A stretch of DNA of 52,827 nt, from contig JABDFY010000015.1 of the NCBI GenBank assembly GCA_013286365.1, positions 1-52,827 of the forward strand, read 5' to 3'. The stretch comes from Alphaproteobacteria bacterium. GTDB lineage: Bacteria > Pseudomonadota > Alphaproteobacteria > UBA9219. Below, in pieces: positions 35,899-45,869 of the stretch. Within the stretch, counting starts at the first letter, position 1, and each line of letters starts with the position of its first letter. The translations under genes were made by a program, and so were the position numbers. The notes below the pieces were generated by a model that saw only the letters and a list, made by a program, of their open reading frames with translations, did no database searches and was not told the DNA's origin.

Positions 35899-37083
35899 AT
35901 GCCCGAGACATCACCAGTTATAGTCCTCGCCGCCGGCGGCACTGGAGGACATGTATTTCCAGCCGAAGCCTTAGCCCGTGAATTGCTGGGCCGCGGTTTG
36001 CGTGTTGTTTTGATGACTGATCAGCGCGGCGGAAAATTTAGTGATGACCTAGCTGTCCCCGCCTACCGGGTGCGCGCTAGCACTCTTGGCAAAGGCATCG
36101 TTGGCAAGGCGCGTAGTTTCATCGAAATGGGGATCGGTGTATTTCAAGCCCGCCGCCGCTTGCGAAAGCTTGGCGCCACGGCTGTCGTCGGCTTTGGTGG
36201 CTACCCGTCGGTACCAGCTTTGTATGCTGCGACCCAACTCGGCATACCCATATTATTGCATGAACAAAACGCCATATTAGGGCGCGCCAATCGTGCGATG
36301 ATGGGTAAAGCCAAACTGGTGGCCACTTCTTTTCCCCATGTAGCCGGATTAAAAGCTGGCAACAATGTGCGCTTAATTCAAACCGGTAATCCCGTAAGAC
36401 CAGCTTTTGCGGCTTTGCGGGCTACACCTTATGTTGCCGTTAGCGATGACGGCCCATTACGGCTCTTAGTTTTGGGCGGCAGTCAAGGTGCTCGCATCTT
36501 CAGCCAGATTGTGCCCCAAGCTTTAACTCTCATGCCCGATCATCTTCGTCGCCGGGTTATCGTTGCCCAACAGGCTAGATCTGAAGATATTGAATATGCC
36601 CGTGCGGCTTATGCCGGCGCCGGTATCGAGGCAGAACTTTCGACCTTTTTCCGGGACGTACCGGAAAGATTAGCCAATACCAATCTTGTTATCTGCCGAT
36701 CGGGCGGATCAACGATTGCCGAATTGACGGCCGTAGGCCGTCCTGCCATCCTTGTTCCCTTCCCCCACGGTCATGCCGGCGAACAAATCGCCAATGCCGA
36801 AGCTATTGCCGAAGCTGGCGGCGCTTGGCTTATACCGGAGCAAGCCTTTACGCCAGAGGCCCTAGCCGTGAGACTAGAATCCCTTATTACATTACCGAGC
36901 AGTCTAACTAAAACAGCCGCCGCCGCTCGGGCCTGGGGCACCGTGACAGCCGCCGACAGCCTCGCTGACTGTGTATGCGAAGTGATCGGACTTTCCGCGC
37001 CTAAGATGCGCCGTAGCAGCGACGTATTTGCCAGCGAAGAAACACTTTCTGGAACAACGTCGATGCGGGAGCGCGCGGCATGA
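35899..37083 (+). CDS. murG: UDP-GlcNAc:lipid I N-acetylglucosaminyltransferase
   Basis: MurG makes lipid II from lipid I on the inner face of the membrane. The 394-residue protein has the donor and acceptor loops [51 protein letters not shown] and [12 protein letters not shown] followed by [16 protein letters not shown], in the normal order. ATG 35899 has AGAGGT 6 bases upstream and is preferred to an in-frame TTG 30 bases earlier. A roughly 30-residue C-terminal tail exceeds the usual length. It overlaps murC by 4 bases (ATGA). Confidence 0.96.
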   Translation: MPETSPVIVLAAGGTGGHVFPAEALARELLGRGLRVVLMTDQRGGKFSDDLAVPAYRVRASTLGKGIVGKARSFIEMGIGVFQARRRLRKLGATAVVGFGGYPSVPALYAATQLGIPILLHEQNAILGRANRAMMGKAKLVATSFPHVAGLKAGNNVRLIQTGNPVRPAFAALRATPYVAVSDDGPLRLLVLGGSQGARIFSQIVPQALTLMPDHLRRRVIVAQQARSEDIEYARAAYAGAGIEAELSTFFRDVPERLANTNLVICRSGGSTIAELTAVGRPAILVPFPHGHAGEQIANAEAIAEAGGAWLIPEQAFTPEALAVRLESLITLPSSLTKTAAAARAWGTVTAADSLADCVCEVIGLSAPKMRRSSDVFASEETLSGTTSMRERAA

Positions 37084-38546
37084 ATTGGTCTCAATCAAAC
37101 GCCAATCGAAATTTTAGCCCCCTATCGATTGGCATGATTCACTTTACGGGTATTGGTGGCATCGGCATGAGCGGTATTGCCGAAATTCTGCATAACCTCG
37201 GTTACAGCGTGCAGGGCAGCGATCTGGCTGACAATGCCAATGTCAAACGCCTGCGCACTCTTGGCATCAAGGTGATGATTGGTCACAAAGCAGAAAATCT
37301 CGGCGAGGCAAGCGTTGTCGTCGTTTCGTCCGCCGTCAAACGCGATAATCCCGAGGTCCTTGCCGCACGATCAGCCTTGCTGCCGATCGTACGCCGCGCC
37401 GAAATGCTCGGCGAGCTTATGCGCCTCAAATGGTCGGTTGCCGTCGCCGGAACCCATGGCAAAACAACGACAACGTCCTTAGTTGCTTCGTTGTTCGATG
37501 CGGCTGGCCTTGATCCAACGGTGATCAATGGCGGTATTATTAATGCCTACGGCACAAACGCACGCCTTGGTGCCGGTGAATGGATGGTTGTGGAAACGGA
37601 CGAATCTGACGGCAGCTTCACCAAGCTACCGTCAACGATTGCCATCGTCACCAACATAGATCCAGAACATATGGATCATTATAAGGATTTCGCTGCCGTA
37701 CGGCGCGCCTATGACACGTTTGTGCAAAATATTCCGTTCTATGGCTTTGCCGTGCTCGGCGTCGATCATCCCGAAGTCCAAGAGATGATCGCGCGAATTG
37801 AAGACCGCAAAATCATCACTTATGGCTTTTCGCCTCAAGCCGACGTGCGTGCCATCCATTGTGAAGCAGGTCCTGACGGCACACGCTACGATGTCTGCTT
37901 CACGGATCGTAAAACCGATACGACACAAACGATCAAGGGCTTTTTTCTTCCCGTGATCGGTCAACATAATGTGCAGAATTCTTTGGCAGCCATCGCGGTT
38001 GGCCATAGGCTAGGATTTTCTGAACAGGTCCTACGCGCCGCCTTTGCAAAATTTTCTGGCGTCAAAAGGCGCTTTACCCGTACCGGAACGATTAACGGCA
38101 TTACGATTGTCGATGATTATGGGCACCATCCCGTAGAAATTGCAGCAACCCTCAAAGCGGCCTTACAGGCTAAAGGTGGTCAAGGTAAGATTATCGCTGT
38201 CATGCAGCCGCATAGGTACTCTCGCCTTTCCAGTCTGTTTGCCGATTTCTGTAAATGCTTCAACGACGCCGATGCGGTCATTGTTTCCGATGTCTATGCT
38301 GCAGGCGAAGCCCCGATTGATGGGGCGAGCCGTGACGCTTTGGTTGAAGGGTTACGTGCTCACGGACATCGTGGTGTCTATGAGCTTAGCGATCCTAAAC
38401 TCCTTGCAGCAATGATTGCAGAAATGGCGGCGCCCAACGATTATGTCGTCTGCCTTGGTGCCGGCACAATTACGGCCTGGGCGCATGCTTTACCCGCCGA
38501 ACTAGAAACCCTTTTTAATCAAAGCGCAAAGCGGGCGCGAGGATAG
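37080..38546 (+). CDS. murC: UDP-N-acetylmuramate--L-alanine ligase
   Basis: MurC adds L-alanine to UDP-MurNAc, the first peptide step. The 488 residues contain [30 protein letters not shown], the ATP loop [62 protein letters not shown] and QPHRYSRL, a complete set for MurC. It begins with a 4-base overlap with murG; murB follows after one base. Confidence 0.97.
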   Translation: MNWSQSNANRNFSPLSIGMIHFTGIGGIGMSGIAEILHNLGYSVQGSDLADNANVKRLRTLGIKVMIGHKAENLGEASVVVVSSAVKRDNPEVLAARSALLPIVRRAEMLGELMRLKWSVAVAGTHGKTTTTSLVASLFDAAGLDPTVINGGIINAYGTNARLGAGEWMVVETDESDGSFTKLPSTIAIVTNIDPEHMDHYKDFAAVRRAYDTFVQNIPFYGFAVLGVDHPEVQEMIARIEDRKIITYGFSPQADVRAIHCEAGPDGTRYDVCFTDRKTDTTQTIKGFFLPVIGQHNVQNSLAAIAVGHRLGFSEQVLRAAFAKFSGVKRRFTRTGTINGITIVDDYGHHPVEIAATLKAALQAKGGQGKIIAVMQPHRYSRLSSLFADFCKCFNDADAVIVSDVYAAGEAPIDGASRDALVEGLRAHGHRGVYELSDPKLLAAMIAEMAAPNDYVVCLGAGTITAWAHALPAELETLFNQSAKRARG

Positions 38547-38547
38547 T

Positions 38548-39531
38548 ATGTTGCCGCAACGCACCGTTGATTTACAAGGATTACGCGACGACGATTTCTC
38601 TGATGAGGGGCTGCTGGAGCGCCTACCGCATATGCGCGGTAAGTTGATACCGAACGCCCCTTTGGCCGATCAGACTTGGTTTCGCGTTGGTGGTCCTGCC
38701 GAAGTTCTCTTTCGTCCCGTCGATCAAGATGACTTGGCTCATTTTTTGGCGAAATGTCCCGACGATATTCCTATCACCGTTATTGGTCTGGCTTCCAATC
38801 TCCTTGTACGCGATGGCGGCGTACCGGGCGTCGTTATTCGACTTGGTCCGCAGTTCTCACAGATCAAGATTGAGGGGGCAATGATGACGGTGGGAGCCGG
38901 TGCCGTTGATCTCAATGTTGCCCGCGCTGCCCAAGCCTCCGGTATTTCAGGTTTAGAGTTTCTTTGCGGTATTCCAGGAACGATGGGTGGCGGCTTACGT
39001 ATGAATGCCGGTGCTTATGGACGTGAACTTAAGGATGTCGTCGTCGAAATAGATACCTTCGATCGCCACGGCGTGAAACATAAATTGTACGCCGACAAAA
39101 TTGGCTTTTCCTACCGCCATTGTGCCGTACCCGATGACTGGGTGTTTCTAACGGCCGTTCTTCAAGGCGAACAGGGTGATCCTCACGAAATTCAGAAGAA
39201 AATGTTGGAGATCCAGAATTCCAGAGCCAAAACTCAGCCCATTCGCGAAAAAACCGGTGGATCAACCTTTGCCAATCCCGACAACGATCCCAAGCAACGG
39301 CATGCTTGGCAACTTATCGATGCCGCCGGATGTCGAGGTCTCAAGATTGGCAAAGCCAAGGTTTCCGATAAGCATTGCAATTTTCTTATTAATACAGGGC
39401 GCGCAACAGCTGCGGAGATCGAGAGCCTGGGCGAAGAGGTGCGCAAACGTGTGCGAGAAAAATTTGGTATTGATCTACGCTGGGAAATTCGCCGCATCGG
39501 CGTCACCAAGCAAAGCCGGGGATTGTCATGA
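38548..39531 (+). CDS. murB: UDP-N-acetylenolpyruvoylglucosamine reductase
   Basis: MurB reduces UDP-GlcNAc-enolpyruvate to UDP-MurNAc with FAD and NADPH. In 327 residues one finds TWFRVGGPAEVLFRP, GLASNLLVRDGG for FAD, GIPGTMGGGLRMNAGAYG, and GGSTFANP with the catalytic Ser, followed by LIDAAGCRGLKIG and HCNFLINTG. This is a type II-like MurB. An N-terminal extension of about 25 residues precedes the domain. It starts one base after murC and overlaps ddl by 4 bases. Confidence 0.97.
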   Translation: MLPQRTVDLQGLRDDDFSDEGLLERLPHMRGKLIPNAPLADQTWFRVGGPAEVLFRPVDQDDLAHFLAKCPDDIPITVIGLASNLLVRDGGVPGVVIRLGPQFSQIKIEGAMMTVGAGAVDLNVARAAQASGISGLEFLCGIPGTMGGGLRMNAGAYGRELKDVVVEIDTFDRHGVKHKLYADKIGFSYRHCAVPDDWVFLTAVLQGEQGDPHEIQKKMLEIQNSRAKTQPIREKTGGSTFANPDNDPKQRHAWQLIDAAGCRGLKIGKAKVSDKHCNFLINTGRATAAEIESLGEEVRKRVREKFGIDLRWEIRRIGVTKQSRGLS

Positions 39532-40481
39532 CGGCTAAAAAGCATGTTGCCGTCCTCATGGGCGGTTGGTCAGCTGAGCGCGAGGTTTCGTTGGTCAGCG
39601 GCGCTGCTGTATGCAAGGCAATCGAAGAATTAGGGCATCGCCTAACGGCAATTGATGTGCAGCGCGATACTATCGGCATATTGCAGGCACTGACGATGCA
39701 AGCCGGGGGTAAACCTGATGTCGTGTTTAATGCCCTACATGGTCGCGGCGGCGAGGATGGTTGCATTCAAGGTTTACTCGAATTCATTGGTATCCCTTAT
39801 ACCCATTCAGGCGTCATGGCCTCAGCCGCGGCTATGGACAAACCACTCACTAAACGCATCGTCGGCACCTACGGCGTGCGTTGCGCCGAGGGGGCTGTCG
39901 TGACACGCGATGATATTGTTAAAAATGGCTATCCCCTGCCCCCACCCTTCGTGATCAAACCGACGAATGAGGGGTCAAGCGTCGGCGTCAAGGTGATCCA
40001 AAAAGGCGATAATCTCGATATCGTCGAAGAAGATAGTTGGATATATGGTGAATGCGTTCTTATTGAAAAATACATCCCCGGCCATGAACTAACCGTGGCT
40101 TTGCTTGGCAATAAAGGACAGGCCCGCGCCTTAGCCGTAACCGAGTTGCGCCCCCATCAAGGCTTTTACGATTACACAGCCAAATATACGGACGGCAAAA
40201 CGGATCATTTGTTGCCAGCTCCCGTGCCAGCCGATGTTTATGACGCCAGTCTCCGTATGGCCGAAACCGCCTATACAGCACTTAACTGTCAGGGTGCCGC
40301 GCGCATCGATATACGCTGGGATGATAGCCTACCAGGCACAAAAGGCCTCTATTTTCTTGAGTTGAACACACAGCCCGGCCTTACGCCACTTTCTCTTGTG
40401 CCAGAACAAGCTGCGTACTTACATATGTCTTTCAGTGAACTCATCGCCTGGATGCTGGAGCACCCAACATGTCCCGCCTAA
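39528..40481 (+). CDS. ddl: D-alanine--D-alanine ligase
   Basis: Ddl makes the D-Ala-D-Ala dipeptide used by MurF. The 317-residue ATP-grasp protein shows VLMGGWSAEREVSLVSG, NALHGRGGEDGCIQGLLE, the ATP-binding FVIKPTNEGSSVGV, YDYTAKYTDG (omega loop) and FLELNTQPGLTPLSLVPEQA. It lies in its usual alphaproteobacterial place between murB and ftsQ; the start overlaps murB by 4 bases and the end overlaps ftsQ by 13. Confidence 0.97.
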   Translation: MTAKKHVAVLMGGWSAEREVSLVSGAAVCKAIEELGHRLTAIDVQRDTIGILQALTMQAGGKPDVVFNALHGRGGEDGCIQGLLEFIGIPYTHSGVMASAAAMDKPLTKRIVGTYGVRCAEGAVVTRDDIVKNGYPLPPPFVIKPTNEGSSVGVKVIQKGDNLDIVEEDSWIYGECVLIEKYIPGHELTVALLGNKGQARALAVTELRPHQGFYDYTAKYTDGKTDHLLPAPVPADVYDASLRMAETAYTALNCQGAARIDIRWDDSLPGTKGLYFLELNTQPGLTPLSLVPEQAAYLHMSFSELIAWMLEHPTCPA

Positions 40482-41329
40482 GAGAACGGAGCTTGCGCGG
40501 CAGCATCATGCAAAGCTCTGTACATGTGCGGATGCGCCCCAAACAAAAAACGCGCTTTGGAATTTTATTCCGCCTCGGCGCCTTAACGGGATCACTGCTG
40601 ATCATCATCGGATTGGGTATTTGGCTTTGGCATATTGGCTGGCCGCAAAAACAGGTTGAACGTGCATCTGACGCAGCCCTTCACCTGACGCAAAGAGCAC
40701 AGTTTGCCGTAAAAGAAATTACCGTGGAAGGCCGTCTGCAAACGAGCAAGGACGAATTATTCTCAGCCCTTGGCATTGGTGCCGGAGCCCCGATTTTGAG
40801 TTTTGATCCGGTTGCTGCCCATGATCGCATCGCAAAATTACCTTGGGTCGCAGATGCCGTAGTTGAAAGACATTTACCCGATACCATCTATGTTCGCTTG
40901 GTGGAGCGCGTTCCTATCGCAAGATGGCAACATGATGGGCAAACCGTGGTCATCGCCAGCACAGGCACGACCTTGCCTGATGCCAAGCTCGCCCAGTTCG
41001 CAGCCCTACCGTTGGTCGTTGGCGTAGGTGCACCGGCACAGACGCAATATTTGCTCGATGCCCTTAAGAATTATCCCGACATACAAAGAAATATGAAGGC
41101 CGCCGTGCGTGTTAGTGACAGGAGATGGGATTTATGGTTGCAACCCAAAATTACAGCACGTCTTCCCGAAGAAGGCATCGATGGCGCCTTAAAACATCTC
41201 TCCCAGCTCATCAGCGAGCAAAATATTTTGGAGCGCAACGTCGTTACAATCGATCTGCGCATACCTGACCGCCTTATCATAGAACAGGGCGGCGGCAAAT
41301 CCCACTCAGCGGGAGAACCACAACTATGA
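40469..41329 (+). CDS. ftsQ: Cell division protein FtsQ
   Basis: FtsQ is a bitopic divisome protein that binds FtsB-FtsL. The 286 residues comprise a basic cytoplasmic N-terminus (about 1-33), a membrane helix (about 36-58, LGALTGSLLIIIGLGIWLW), a POTRA domain (FAVKEITVEGRLQTSKDELF to ILSFDPVAAHDRIAKLPWV) and the FtsQ beta domain (IYVRLVERVPIARW; DRRWDLWLQPKI). A short Gly/Ser-rich tail ends it. It overlaps ddl by 13 bases and ftsA by 4 (ATGA), so translation is probably coupled. Confidence 0.94.
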   Translation: MSRLRERSLRGSIMQSSVHVRMRPKQKTRFGILFRLGALTGSLLIIIGLGIWLWHIGWPQKQVERASDAALHLTQRAQFAVKEITVEGRLQTSKDELFSALGIGAGAPILSFDPVAAHDRIAKLPWVADAVVERHLPDTIYVRLVERVPIARWQHDGQTVVIASTGTTLPDAKLAQFAALPLVVGVGAPAQTQYLLDALKNYPDIQRNMKAAVRVSDRRWDLWLQPKITARLPEEGIDGALKHLSQLISEQNILERNVVTIDLRIPDRLIIEQGGGKSHSAGEPQL

Positions 41330-42654
41330 ACCGATTTATGCCGTGGTTGTTCGGTAAACCGGTCATTGTCCAAGGCGAAGTCGTTGCCGCACTCGACGTT
41401 GGGTCAAGCAAAATTGCCTGTTTCATTGCGCGTACCGATACCGATGGCCACCCACGCGTTATTGGTATTGGACATCAATTATCGGAGGGCGTCCGCAATG
41501 GCAGTATTGCCAATATGGAAGCCATTCAACATGCCGTTAGCTCAGCCGTCGCCACCGCCGAGCAGATGGCTGGCGAAAATATCGAGCGCGTTATCGTCAA
41601 CGTTTCGGGAGGACAACTTTTGTCTCAAACCGTCAATGTCGAATTACCGCTCAACGGCCGTGAAGTGAGCGAGAACGATTTACAGCGTGTTATTATGCAA
41701 GGCCAAACGATGGTGCCTGAGGATCTACATGGCAATTCGCTCGAGCTCATCCACACATTACCCGTGAACTATACCCTCGATGGTCAAAAAGGCATTCGCG
41801 ATCCAATCGGTATGATCGGGAATACACTCAATGTACAACTTCATTTAATCTCTGCCGCCTTTGGACCGGTTCGTACCCTTGTTACGGCCATTGCCCGCTG
41901 TCACCTGGACGTTGAAAAGTTGGTGGCCGCACCTTACGCCAGTGGCCTTGCTTGTCTGGTCGAAGATGAAATGGATCTTGGTTGCACAATTATCGATATG
42001 GGCGCCGGCACAACCAGTTTTGCCGTATTTTTCGATGGCAACGTCGTTTATGCCGACGGTATTGCCGCCGGAGGTGCTCATGTAACTAACGATATTGCGC
42101 GAGGTCTTACGACCTCCCTCGCGCACGCCGAGCGGCTTAAAACGCTCTATGGCAGCGCTATTTTAAGTCCCATGGATGAACGCGAAATGATCGATGTACC
42201 GCAAGTCGGTGAGGAAGCCCCCGAACACGCCAACCATATTCCGAAGTCACATCTGATCCGCATTATTCAACCGCGGCTAGAGGAAATCTTCGAAATGATC
42301 CGCAGCAAAATGGATAAAAGCGGTTTTCAAGAAACGGCTGGACGGCGTGTCGTATTAACTGGCGGCGCCAGCCAATTACCAGGTATGCGGGAACTCGCCC
42401 AACGCATGCTGGAAAAACAAATTCGCCTTGGTCGTCCCTTACGCGTTGGGCGCCCGCATTTTTCTGGTGGAAAAACGGGATCATCGTTTACCGGGCTTGC
42501 CGAAGCTACCTCGGGCCCTGCTTTCGCCACGACCGCCGGCCTTTTGGCTGTCGCCACACAACCCGAACTTGTCGCCGCACGTAGCTTGGGAGATTTTGTT
42601 GGCGGCAACAGTATTTTTGGCCGTTTTGGCCAATGGCTGAGACAGAACATGTAG
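41326..42654 (+). CDS. ftsA: Cell division protein FtsA
   Basis: FtsA is the actin-like membrane tether of FtsZ. The 442 residues show the nucleotide-binding segments ALDVGSSKIACFIA, DMGAGTTSFAVF and TGGASQLPGM, the 1C domain (GIGHQLSEGVRNGSI), and an amphipathic C-terminal helix (FGRFGQWLRQNM) for membrane attachment. It overlaps ftsQ by 4 bases and is followed by 217 bases that probably carry an ftsZ promoter. Confidence 0.97.
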   Translation: MNRFMPWLFGKPVIVQGEVVAALDVGSSKIACFIARTDTDGHPRVIGIGHQLSEGVRNGSIANMEAIQHAVSSAVATAEQMAGENIERVIVNVSGGQLLSQTVNVELPLNGREVSENDLQRVIMQGQTMVPEDLHGNSLELIHTLPVNYTLDGQKGIRDPIGMIGNTLNVQLHLISAAFGPVRTLVTAIARCHLDVEKLVAAPYASGLACLVEDEMDLGCTIIDMGAGTTSFAVFFDGNVVYADGIAAGGAHVTNDIARGLTTSLAHAERLKTLYGSAILSPMDEREMIDVPQVGEEAPEHANHIPKSHLIRIIQPRLEEIFEMIRSKMDKSGFQETAGRRVVLTGGASQLPGMRELAQRMLEKQIRLGRPLRVGRPHFSGGKTGSSFTGLAEATSGPAFATTAGLLAVATQPELVAARSLGDFVGGNSIFGRFGQWLRQNM

Positions 42655-42677
42655 ATCGCGCGCTAACATCTTGCAAA

Positions 42678-42811
42678 GACTCTGACTTTGATAATTTTTA
42701 AAAATGTTGCCGCAATTTTTTGTCGTCTTTTCGGTGACAGCGAAACCTAAATGACTGAAATTCATGATTCTTAGTGCGTCGGACTCTTGCGCGAATCAAG
42801 TGAAAGGATTC
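42678..42811. promoter_or_regulatory. Cluster of five GANTC (CcrM) sites in the ftsZ upstream region
   Basis: GANTC occurs at 42678-42682, 42766-42770, 42782-42786, 42793-42797 and 42807-42811: five in 134 bp, where chance would give about half a site. CcrM methylates GANTC once per cell cycle in most Alphaproteobacteria, and in Caulobacter the ftsZ promoter responds to this methylation with GcrA. The last two sites flank a possible TTGCGC/TCATAT promoter (42787-42815), a weak match. Confidence 0.6.
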
Positions 42812-42871
42812 ATATGGCAAATCGTTTTTTCATCACGATCCACGCCACGCGCTTAAATTAGGAGACACCAC

Positions 42872-44605
42872 ATGATCAATTTGTCGATGGCAGAGCCTGA
42901 GCATAATCTACGCCCACGTATCACCGTTATGGGGATTGGCGGCGCAGGCGGTAATGCCATCAACAACATGATCCGCTGTAATCTCGAAGGTTGCGATTTT
43001 ATCGGCGCCAACACAGATTCTCAGGCACTAACTCAGTCTCTAGCACCTCGCAAAATCCAACTCGGCATCAATCTGTCCCGGGGCCTCGGCGCTGGATCAA
43101 AGCCCGACATAGGGCGTGCCGCGGCAGAAGAACAGTTGATTGACATATTGGCCTGTCTTGAGGGCTCAGATATGTTGTTCGTTACAGCAGGCATGGGCGG
43201 TGGCACAGGTACAGGGGCTGCACCGGTTATCGCACGCGCTGCACGCGAAGCTGGTATTTTGACCGTTGGTGTTGTCACCAAACCATTTCATTTCGAAGGT
43301 AATAACCGCATGCGGCAAGCCGAGCAAGGCATCGCCGAGTTGCAACAATATGTCGATACCTTAATTGTCATCCCCAACCAAAATCTTTTTCGCATCGCCA
43401 ACGAACGCACAACCTTTGCCGAAGCTTTCCGCATGGCCGATGAAGTTCTTCATTCCGGTGTGCGCGGGATCACTGATCTTATGGTTATGCCTGGTTTTAT
43501 GAATCTCGATTTTGCCGACGTCAAAACTGTTATGCAGGAAATGGGAAAAGCCATGATGGGTACAGGCGAAGCCGATGGCGATAACCGCGCCATTCGCGCT
43601 GCTGAGGCCGCCATTTCTAATCCTTTGCTTGATGATATTTCGATGAAGGGTGCACGTGGCGTGCTGATTAATATTACGGGCGGTTTGGACATGACCTTGT
43701 TTGAGGTCGATCAAGCGGCCAACAGGATTCGTGATGAAGTTGATCCCGATGCACAGATAAAGGTTGGATCGACGCTTGGCGAAGATCTTGAAGGTAAAAT
43801 CCGTGTCTCCGTCATCGCCACAGGTATCGACATCAATCTTATGAACTCGACACAACGTTCATCAGGGGCTGTCAATTTACGCGTGGTGTCTTCTGAGAAT
43901 CAGCGCAAAACCCATTCACAGGCAGCCGGTCATGCACCTTATATGCAGCAGCCTCAACAACACCAGCCGCAACAGCAGCAAGCGCAACCGGTCGTGACGC
44001 CTTCGGTTAACGCGCAGTCTCAGTATTTCACAATGCCTCAACCGGTAACGCCTCAAGCTTTGGCGCAACAAGCGGCGGCAATACAGCAACAGCAGCAGCA
44101 ACCGCCAGCACAGCAGGTTTATGCTCAGACGGCAGCCCCTCAACAACAATTCCAAGCACAGCCGCAAGCCCCACAAGCACGTGAAATTGAGATTCAGCCC
44201 CAGACCCATCAACATATACCACCTGTTGGATATGCAGCCCCGCGTGCAGCACAGGCCCCACAGCAGCAGCAACCACCAAAGCAAGAAGCAGCACCAGCGG
44301 CCCATACCCCCGCCTACACACCCAATGATCTGCGCGTCACGCAACTGACCCCGCAGACCGCGCAGCAAGCTTCCGCTGACCAACGGCGCAGTCGCCGTTC
44401 GGAATCGCTGTTCACCCGCATCACCGGTTTCGGCCTTGTAAGGCCGTCGGCCCAACAAGATGCGCCCGAGGCCGAAATGCTCCAGGCTTCTTTGGATCAA
44501 CAGCCGCGCCTGGGCATTGATCCGGCAGATCGGCCTGCACTTTCATCAGAATCGACTGACTTACTCGATATCCCCGCCTTCCTCCGGCGACAAACGAACC
44601 ACTAG
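42872..44605 (+). CDS. ftsZ: Cell division GTPase FtsZ
   Basis: FtsZ polymerises into the division ring. The 577-residue protein has [15 protein letters not shown], the tubulin signature [13 protein letters not shown], and [11 protein letters not shown], within a GTPase core of about 320 residues. A Q/P/A-rich linker of about 230 residues (CAG/CAA-rich at 43940-44330) follows, then the C-terminal peptide DIPAFLRRQ that binds FtsA and other partners. The long linker is normal for Alphaproteobacteria. GGAGA stands 7 bases before the ATG. A 217-bp upstream region with clustered GANTC sites and a strong terminator after the gene suggest expression partly independent of the rest of the cluster. 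Confidence 0.98.
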   Translation: MINLSMAEPEHNLRPRITVMGIGGAGGNAINNMIRCNLEGCDFIGANTDSQALTQSLAPRKIQLGINLSRGLGAGSKPDIGRAAAEEQLIDILACLEGSDMLFVTAGMGGGTGTGAAPVIARAAREAGILTVGVVTKPFHFEGNNRMRQAEQGIAELQQYVDTLIVIPNQNLFRIANERTTFAEAFRMADEVLHSGVRGITDLMVMPGFMNLDFADVKTVMQEMGKAMMGTGEADGDNRAIRAAEAAISNPLLDDISMKGARGVLINITGGLDMTLFEVDQAANRIRDEVDPDAQIKVGSTLGEDLEGKIRVSVIATGIDINLMNSTQRSSGAVNLRVVSSENQRKTHSQAAGHAPYMQQPQQHQPQQQQAQPVVTPSVNAQSQYFTMPQPVTPQALAQQAAAIQQQQQQPPAQQVYAQTAAPQQQFQAQPQAPQAREIEIQPQTHQHIPPVGYAAPRAAQAPQQQQPPKQEAAPAAHTPAYTPNDLRVTQLTPQTAQQASADQRRSRRSESLFTRITGFGLVRPSAQQDAPEAEMLQASLDQQPRLGIDPADRPALSSESTDLLDIPAFLRRQTNH

Positions 44606-44623
44606 AAATTACCCCTGCAACTT

Positions 44624-44656
44624 AAAAGCGCGGAGCTTGCTCCGCGCTTTATTTTT
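44624..44656 (+). terminator. Rho-independent terminator after ftsZ
   Basis: AAAGCGCGGAGC (44625-44636) and GCTCCGCGCTTT (44639-44650) form a perfect 12-bp stem with a tiny loop, followed by ATTTTT. It closes the dcw operon 19 bases after the ftsZ stop. The A residues on the left make it potentially bidirectional. Confidence 0.92.
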
Positions 44657-44830
44657 GTTTAAAATCAATAAGTTATAGTTTGTAACAAACGGTAATTAAG
44701 CTTGATTTTGGCTTTGCCGTTTGGGGGACTAGAAAAATGCGCGTAGTTAATCTTTCAAGTCCTTGATTCGACTTGGTCTTCTTTTTACATAAGCCATCAA
44801 CTTAAACTACTTTCACTAGAGGAAGAAATC

Positions 44831-45778
44831 GTGACGCTTTTTGACGCCTTGCAGATAAATGTGCCGATTGAAGACAGCAGCTTAGCCGCCTTTTCGGCTT
44901 TAGGTGCAGAGCGGCGTATGCTGCAGCGCACGCTCCGCGGCGTAGCAGAGTGTTCAGGCATAGGCGTGCATTCCGGTGAAAAAGTAATGTTGCGCCTTCT
45001 CCCCGCCGATCCTGACACCGGCATCGTGTTTATCCGGACTGATCTGAAGAACGGTGCGCGCGCTATCCCGGCACGCTGGGACCATGTTGTTGATACACAG
45101 CTCTGCACAGTTATAGGAAACCAGGCTGGTTCGCGCGTCGCCACGATTGAGCACCTTATGGCCGCCTTACGTGCCTTCGAAATTGACAATGCCCTTATCG
45201 AAATCAATGGCGCTGAAGTACCAGTGATGGACGGCAGTTCAGATCCTTTCGTATTCTTGGTCGAAATGGCCGGCGTCACCGAACAAAACCAACCGCGCCG
45301 CCACATTGAAATTCTAAAATCAGTAGAAGTTAAAAGCGCCAACAAATTCGCCAAGCTTATTCCCGATGAAGAATCCCGCTTCAGCTTTGCTATTGAATTC
45401 GATCAAAAACCCATTCAAAGCCAAGCTTATGAGTTCACGCTTTCGTCGGATGGATTTAAGAGTGAAATTGGCCGCGCGCGGACCTTTGGTTTTTATGAAG
45501 AAGTTGATCAGTTGCGTAAAATGGGATTTGCACGTGGTGGTTCATTGACCAACGCCATAGTGATCAGGGACAATAGCGTAATTAATGAAGAAGGGTTGCG
45601 CTATGAAAACGAATTCGTGCGCCATAAACTCCTCGACGCCGTCGGTGATATGGCGCTTGCCGGTGCCCCCATTCGTGGACATTTCCATGGTCACTGCTCA
45701 GGGCATGCACTTAACAATCAGCTTCTAAGGGCCTTGTTTGCAGATCCAGAAGCCTGGCGATTAGCCGACTTATCCTGA
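44831..45778 (+). CDS. lpxC: UDP-3-O-acyl-N-acetylglucosamine deacetylase
   Basis: LpxC catalyses the committed step of lipid A synthesis with zinc. In 315 residues one sees RTLRGVAECSGIGVHSGEKV, TIEHLMAAL with zinc ligand His108, INGAEVPVMDGSSDPF, ARTFGFYEEVDQLRKMG, HKLLDAVGDMALAG (His and Asp zinc ligands) and GHFHGHCSGHALNNQLL. A GTG start is used, with AGAGGAAG upstream. A weak promoter (TTGATT at 44763, ACATAAG near 44787) lies in the 175 bp after the ftsZ terminator. About 25 N-terminal residues exceed the E. coli enzyme. Confidence 0.97.
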   Translation: MTLFDALQINVPIEDSSLAAFSALGAERRMLQRTLRGVAECSGIGVHSGEKVMLRLLPADPDTGIVFIRTDLKNGARAIPARWDHVVDTQLCTVIGNQAGSRVATIEHLMAALRAFEIDNALIEINGAEVPVMDGSSDPFVFLVEMAGVTEQNQPRRHIEILKSVEVKSANKFAKLIPDEESRFSFAIEFDQKPIQSQAYEFTLSSDGFKSEIGRARTFGFYEEVDQLRKMGFARGGSLTNAIVIRDNSVINEEGLRYENEFVRHKLLDAVGDMALAGAPIRGHFHGHCSGHALNNQLLRALFADPEAWRLADLS

Positions 45779-45820
45779 TCTCCGCCTTATTTCCTTAAAG
45801 ATTAACTCGGCCGAAGCCTG

Positions 45821-45829
45821 TGCTATAAG
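45821..45829 (+). promoter_or_regulatory. Extended -10 promoter element for bamD
   Basis: TGCTATAAG is an extended -10 box 41 bases before the bamD GTG, in the 91-bp gap after lpxC. No strong -35 hexamer lies at the usual distance. A GANTC site (45853-45857) stands between it and the gene. Confidence 0.4.
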
Positions 45830-45869
45830 CGGGGGCGATAAACTTTTTAGCTGATTCTGGAATTAGCCC

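Noticed and set aside
43916..44500. 194-codon minus-strand frame opposite the FtsZ linker
   Set aside because: It is the complement of CAG/CAA repeats, giving a Leu/Arg/Cys-rich low-complexity product.
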